Shown here one piece after another: positions 60,401 to 64,000 of a stretch of DNA of 64,000 nucleotides. This DNA comes from a bacterium (GTDB lineage: Bacteria; Planctomycetota; UBA8108; UBA1146), in contig JAPOLY010000001.1 in NCBI GenBank assembly GCA_029976805.1, positions 1 through 64,000 of the forward strand. The letters run 5' to 3'. Made by a program: the position numbers and the translations under genes. Position 1 is the stretch's first letter; each line of letters starts with the position of its first letter. The notes under the pieces were generated by a model that saw only the letters and a program-made list of their open reading frames with translations, ran no database searches and had not been told where the DNA came from.

Positions 60401-60853
60401 CCAACCACCGACACGAATGAAGTAGGTAACACCGGCGAAAACACCCGCACCTACGAGGTCGGATCCAAAGGCGGTGCATCCGGCTCCGTCACCGTTACAG
60501 CCGATCTCGATGAGACCAGTGCAACCTGCGGAGGCATCATAAAGAATGATATCTGTATCAAGACCGCCTGGATTGACACAGGTACTCAGGTCGAGAAGAC
60601 CATTGGCCGGAGCAGTCCAGCTGAACCAGACATCTGACTCAGTCGTTCCCAAAGCGGTGCCGGGGCAGGTCGCGCCTCCAGCGGGAATCGCAGTGCTGCT
60701 GGTTGCAGCGGTGTTGTCGATCGCCACCGTCACCGTACCCGGTGCGGTCAAGTTGATCGGCTGAGCATTGGCACATTCATCCGCTCCCTGTGCGCCAACG
60801 ACGCCACAGGAGAGAATCATGAATGCAGCCACCAAAAACGGTAGGTGTCTCAT
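57407..60853 (-). CDS. Large secreted multi-domain protein with PPC-like repeats and dockerin-like C-terminus
   Basis: MRHLPFLVAAFMILSCGVVGAQG signal; ADECANAQPINLTAPGTVTVAIDNTAATSS...SDVWFSWTAPANGLLDLSTC; VQSWEIGGYGGDQSALSLAYAEFL; C-term FKRGDTNQDGGFNIADEVFLLAALFSGG. Confidence 0.8.
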   Translation of the reverse strand: MRHLPFLVAAFMILSCGVVGAQGADECANAQPINLTAPGTVTVAIDNTAATSSTAIPAGGATCPGTALGTTESDVWFSWTAPANGLLDLSTCVNPGGLDTDIILYDASAGCTGLIEIGCNGDGAGCTAFGSDLVGAGVFAGVTYFIRVGGWDAASVGTTDMDVTFTLGTIAPANLVCAYDEPTDTATLTWENQDQYDTVNYYLNGTLTGTFDGTAGAATDILTGFPPGLTVICLEGVVAGVASAQICCTVFIAEPCPSTVVGSMIPIPTVLPLGGGVACGAGGIHADNSYLRSFDLVNGYSVSDEITVECVTTAVNVSTPALAGGTQPVRIRLIIDLNGGGPQNFTYLAGTNVGQTPDPGNTTMLMVYEEEFQVPELADNIYNFILGTGVVDPDGLGANSNTLQCMTSYGPSANLAVEIFTPDGNANGGDSWYMGLTDATATGEIGTSYIVAGACGLASPSPLSGIGFPNNRYIMDIGYSVAVAGTCGSAGGIANLQCDQNVGDTSWNLTWDDAGGAASWIIEIDGNVEATLPSTDLSFLTLPQPEYQDLDVLITSWSGAGGTGALINSAGCTLQTAPANNWPAGASVAAVGTFQQEIATPYTTTTGVPIDLAVCDPGTGITQINNDIFLRYTASVDGDLLVSTCSPNTVIAGADTMLAVYTYDAALLDDPTLVVACSDDVNVGANPTNNPACNVFLAETVFAATAGQEYLIRLGTFNAAGVGTLEYTINDCVPATNLTGAADCTNGDVTLNWTPNPNASSQEVLRDGVSVATLGAADATYVDLGVADGTYQYEVVTDCGSGPNPVGLSVSVLTYAGQTDLIFAVEGLQTGGDVGLVDSGDLLLSALVGAGRDAAIVRGSWVDYPCASDAGVANIWALTGTVPNDYRITAAEGDELALLGEAGKGVYFEGGDHFGFLHVASLFDGRDGVDDGTYDTGDGDDTFTSMDGFDSGAGLDMSANQDVAYTQDQADNDWTDQLTLAGADAGVAAAGVIWASDDALVDPTTGAAIPQYNTGIASETTVGGNTVVQSWEIGGYGGDQSALSLAYAEFLSGGGGGPVFKRGDTNQDGGFNIADEVFLLAALFSGGTPCGCADSCDQNDDGGVNIADAIYGLAALFSGGPAPTDPGPAVCGEDPTDDGLTCDTYNGC

Positions 60854-61145
60854 AGGTGAAAACCCTTCCTGGTTAATGAATCCCTTTACCGGAATTCGGA
60901 TATCCATTGCGAAAGTCAAAATTCCTCGCAGGAATAAAAACAAATCCAAAGTTTCATGACAGAAGCACAAGCCCTGACGGACACCTGATGATCGGAGAGA
61001 TTCCGATCTGTCAGACCACCTGAAAAGACCGCAAGTTGTCACAAAGTTACATTTAGCCCATTAACTTCAAATTTACCGGACATTCAGCACGGGTCAAGCA
61101 CCCGCTCCGGTCTCAAAAAAGCCTTAATTAGTCTAGGGGAGTGTT

Positions 61146-63203
61146 TCAGGGACAATTTGCCGATTCGTCACAGGTCAGGAGAGTCGCTTTCGTGGGATCT
61201 TCTCCACAGGCTCCTTCCGGCTCAGGCAGGCTGGGAGATCCTGGAACAAAGAGGTGTGAGAGCAGAAAGATGGCATCCGCCAGATTGACTCCTTCGTCGT
61301 CATTACAATCTGCAGAATCCCGACAATCGACCATGGCCGACCCTGGAACAAAAAGTGACTCAAGAAGGAAAATGCCATCGGCAAGGTTGACCGAATCGTC
61401 ACCGTTGATGTCTCCCCGGCGGAAGGGCGAGGCGATGAAGGACCCCTTGAAGGAGGCGATGAGATGAGTATCCGGGTATCCGAGATCTGAAAGTGGAACG
61501 GGAAGATCATTGCCACAGAACGGAGCCGAGAATCGGGTGGGATCGGACTCTCCGGAGTCGTTGGTTCCCAGAATCAGCAGATGGCCATTTGCCGTGCCAT
61601 CAGGCAGATGAAATTCGACGACCACATTCATGCCGCAGGGAAGTTCCACAGGGTTGTCCAGAGTCAGGCACATGTGGGATGTCTCGAATGCGGGGACTTC
61701 GAAGGACTGTTCATGAATCAAATCCAGCAAAGAAGGATCGTTGATTCCGGACCCGGTCTGATCTTCATAAATCCGCAGGACGAGCGGCTGCACAGTAAAA
61801 CCGGTCCCCGGATTGGAGTTTTCAATGCCGATGCGGATCGCCTCGAGATTCATGCCATTGCTGAGCTGAAAAGGGCTTTCACACGGGGAAAGTAGTCGCC
61901 ATAACGATTGGGCCTGGTGACCGGTCGCGTCTCCACAAAAGGGTGTTCCCTGAGTGATGCTTTCTGTATCCACACTGTGACTGATCTCAACAGTTGCGGG
62001 ATCACAACCGGGTGCCAACAGGTCGCAACTGACAGAGGGGGTCCAACTGTTGCCTGAAAATCCTTGCGCCTCAATGCGTACCAGGGAAGGAAGACTGGCT
62101 GTCACTCCAGCCCAACTTCCAGGATTTGCAGGCACGGTATCGATCAGAATCCCATTTACGCGAATCTCAACGAAATCTGCAGAAGTGCTCGGATCCCATG
62201 AAGCAAGGAGGGTTCCGTCACTCAAGGAGGAGCAGGAAAATCCGCTCAGTGCAGGAATCAGGGTTGGGCAATCATCGTGCCCCTCGACTACTGATATGGT
62301 GTTGCTTGAGTTGTCGACCACCCAATAGGAAGAGATACCGAATGGATCTGCAGTCGGTGCTGAAGCGGGTCGCGAACTCTCGACGCCATTGATAAAGAAA
62401 CCGTGATTACTCAAATCGACCGGTGCCAGTGCGATGGAACTTTGAGTGGATACGGAAGACAGGGTGGTGACGCGTCCAGCAAGATCATGCCCATGGGGAA
62501 TGCTGAGCCGGTTGCAGTCGGCTCGAAACGCCAGACCGTTTCCGAGCCCGTTACCATCGGGGTGGTTCACTGAATTTCCAAGATAGGATCCATCGTTGAT
62601 GGAGAGCAGGTCATAACGATCCGCAGTGATATCTGCTGCCCAGATGCCATCGGCTCCATCCCAGCACAGTCCACCAATGAATCCTCCGCCCTGAATATCC
62701 GCGATTCCGACGAGCAGGGGATCTGTTCCATCCGGATTGGAGCGCCAGATCTCATTGGGTCCAGGTGGGTTGATCACACCCCAGTAAAGCCATGTTCCAT
62801 CGGTGGTCACACCGGTCACGGAGATCCCTGCAGGAGGATTCAGAATCGGACCAATAGGGGCAAGGGTCAGGGCATCGTAGACCCAGCTCTCTGCACTGAA
62901 GAGTTCGGCGACGACCACGATGGGTTGAGCCCAGGGATTGTTGTCTGGCATGAAGCAGATGCCATAGGCACTGGTACCGGAAAGAGGGAAGGGCCCTGCC
63001 AGAAGATCCGCAGGATTCATCGGCGCTGTAGAAGTGGCCGAATTTCTGTCCTGTTCAAGCAATCCACGAGGAATCCCCTGGGCCACCACCTCCGAGGCGC
63101 TGAGCCAGAAAATCAGTATCGGAATCAGAACTGGAATCCGGGAGTGGATCCCCTTGCCCAAAATTCGGGCAGGAGTCATTCGTGGCATCTTCATCTTCCC
63201 CAT
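61146..63203 (-). CDS. Secreted protein with beta-propeller-like N-terminal half and dockerin-like C-terminus
   Basis: Signal IPVLIPILIFWLSASEVVAQ; C-term FRRGDINGDDSVNLADGIFLLESLFVPGS...ADCNDDEGVNLADAIFLLSHLFVPGS. Confidence 0.75.
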   Translation of the reverse strand: MGKMKMPRMTPARILGKGIHSRIPVLIPILIFWLSASEVVAQGIPRGLLEQDRNSATSTAPMNPADLLAGPFPLSGTSAYGICFMPDNNPWAQPIVVVAELFSAESWVYDALTLAPIGPILNPPAGISVTGVTTDGTWLYWGVINPPGPNEIWRSNPDGTDPLLVGIADIQGGGFIGGLCWDGADGIWAADITADRYDLLSINDGSYLGNSVNHPDGNGLGNGLAFRADCNRLSIPHGHDLAGRVTTLSSVSTQSSIALAPVDLSNHGFFINGVESSRPASAPTADPFGISSYWVVDNSSNTISVVEGHDDCPTLIPALSGFSCSSLSDGTLLASWDPSTSADFVEIRVNGILIDTVPANPGSWAGVTASLPSLVRIEAQGFSGNSWTPSVSCDLLAPGCDPATVEISHSVDTESITQGTPFCGDATGHQAQSLWRLLSPCESPFQLSNGMNLEAIRIGIENSNPGTGFTVQPLVLRIYEDQTGSGINDPSLLDLIHEQSFEVPAFETSHMCLTLDNPVELPCGMNVVVEFHLPDGTANGHLLILGTNDSGESDPTRFSAPFCGNDLPVPLSDLGYPDTHLIASFKGSFIASPFRRGDINGDDSVNLADGIFLLESLFVPGSAMVDCRDSADCNDDEGVNLADAIFLLSHLFVPGSPSLPEPEGACGEDPTKATLLTCDESANCP

Positions 63204-63453
63204 CAAGGACAGTGATATAGGTTGCTCCTGTATACACAGAAGCGGGTTTTGGCCGCCCTTTGTCATATTTGTGCCCCCAAGATTAGCGGGGGGGGAAGTG
63301 GCAAGCGAGGGGTGAGGGACGCTTCTGGCACTTCTGTCATGAATGACAGGTCTGACATTTGGGAATGTCGATCTTCAACGAGGATTCCTGAAATCGTCGT
63401 CTTTGGGACCAGATCGGGAATAACAGCATGGCCTTGACCTGGAAGACAAAAAA

Positions 63454-63485
63454 AAGGGCCCCTCTGCGATTGCAGAGGGGCCCTT
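63454..63485 (-). terminator. Rho-independent terminator of 63533-64000
   Basis: AAGGGCCCCTCTGC gatt GCAGAGGGGCCCTT, 14-bp perfect stem followed on minus strand by T-run. Confidence 0.92.
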
Positions 63486-63532
63486 CGCGAAACCTTCCCG
63501 AAAAGGAAAGGCTTCAGAACTTCCGGCCAGGC

Positions 63533-64000
63533 CTAGGGGCAGGGCGGGAAGGAAGCACAGTCGAGCGGATCAGTGTCGGTCGGATCGATTCCGCAGCTGG
63601 TCGGCGTCGGAGCAGGTCCGCCACTGAACAGGGCTGCAAGAGCGTAGATCGCGTCCGCAATGTTGATACCGCCGTCGTCGTTGGCGTCGCAGGAATCCAG
63701 ACAGGTTCCAGCAGGGCCACCACTGAAGAGGGCTGCCAGCAGGAAGATGGAGTCAGCAATGTTGAATCCACCGTCAGCGTTGCAGTCACCACGGACAAAC
63801 TCAGGAAGGGTCGGTCCGCCACCACCACCACCGAGGGCAGCAATGATATCGGCAGCCAACAGAACCTGATCGCCTCCGTAACCACCAAACTCCCAAGACT
63901 GGACGAGCACGTTACCGATCGGTGAGCCCGCAAGATCCTGGTTCTGGCTGTACGCTCCGGTGATGTAGGCACCGTTACCCTCTTGCCAGATGGCGCCGAC
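63533..64000 (-). CDS. C-terminal part of a dockerin-like-module secreted protein (continues past window edge)
   Basis: Frame open to position 64000: VGAIWQEGNGAYITGAYSQNQDLAGSPIGNVLVQSWEFGGYGGDQ...FVRGDCNADGGFNIADSIFLLAALFSGGPAGTCLDSCDANDDGGINIADAIYALAALFSGG. Confidence 0.85.
   Translation of the reverse strand, partial: VGAIWQEGNGAYITGAYSQNQDLAGSPIGNVLVQSWEFGGYGGDQVLLAADIIAALGGGGGGPTLPEFVRGDCNADGGFNIADSIFLLAALFSGGPAGTCLDSCDANDDGGINIADAIYALAALFSGGPAPTPTSCGIDPTDTDPLDCASFPPCP

Noticed and set aside
61098-61145. Terminator after 61146-63203
   Set aside because: Only a weak CCT/AGG stem with a T-run; not convincing enough to call, unlike the three strong sibling terminators.
1-64000. Mobile elements, prophage, integrase, rRNA or tRNA genes
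   Set aside because: No transposase/integrase motifs, no terminal inverted repeats, no recognisable rRNA or tRNA sequence on reading.

Overview
The window is a 64 kb chromosomal segment of a Planctomycetota-like bacterium. That lineage is inferred from DUF1501 and DUF1549/DUF1553 genes, Ser/Thr kinase-FGE fusions, and many secreted proteins with tandem dockerin-like repeats. It is densely coding, and I found no rRNA, tRNA, CRISPR array, transposase or phage genes. Left part: xylulokinase, a maleate-isomerase-like/YrdC-like gene pair, two tandem kinase-TM-FGE genes, and a tightly packed minus-strand operon (TIM-barrel isomerase, Gfo/Idh/MocA, XylA, FAD oxidoreductase, ELM1-like, NUDIX-FolB fusion). 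Middle part: isochorismatase plus hybrid histidine kinase, a POT transporter with a large insert, a D12 adenine methylase, and planctomycetal DUF1501/PSD1 genes. The window also holds ten secreted proteins sharing one C-terminal module: two EF-hand/dockerin-like loops (RGDxNxDGxxNIADAI..LF.GG) and, in most, a Cys-containing tail (CGxDPTxDxLxC....CP). Four of the ten also carry cohesin-like ~160-aa repeats, which suggests a self-assembling or surface-sorting system. The most unexpected single observation is a probable selenoprotein at 46985-47998 (-). It is a secreted thioredoxin-like ORF interrupted by one in-frame TGA, and the TGA is followed immediately by a bSECIS-like hairpin. All functional names come from motif recognition by eye; no searches were run.
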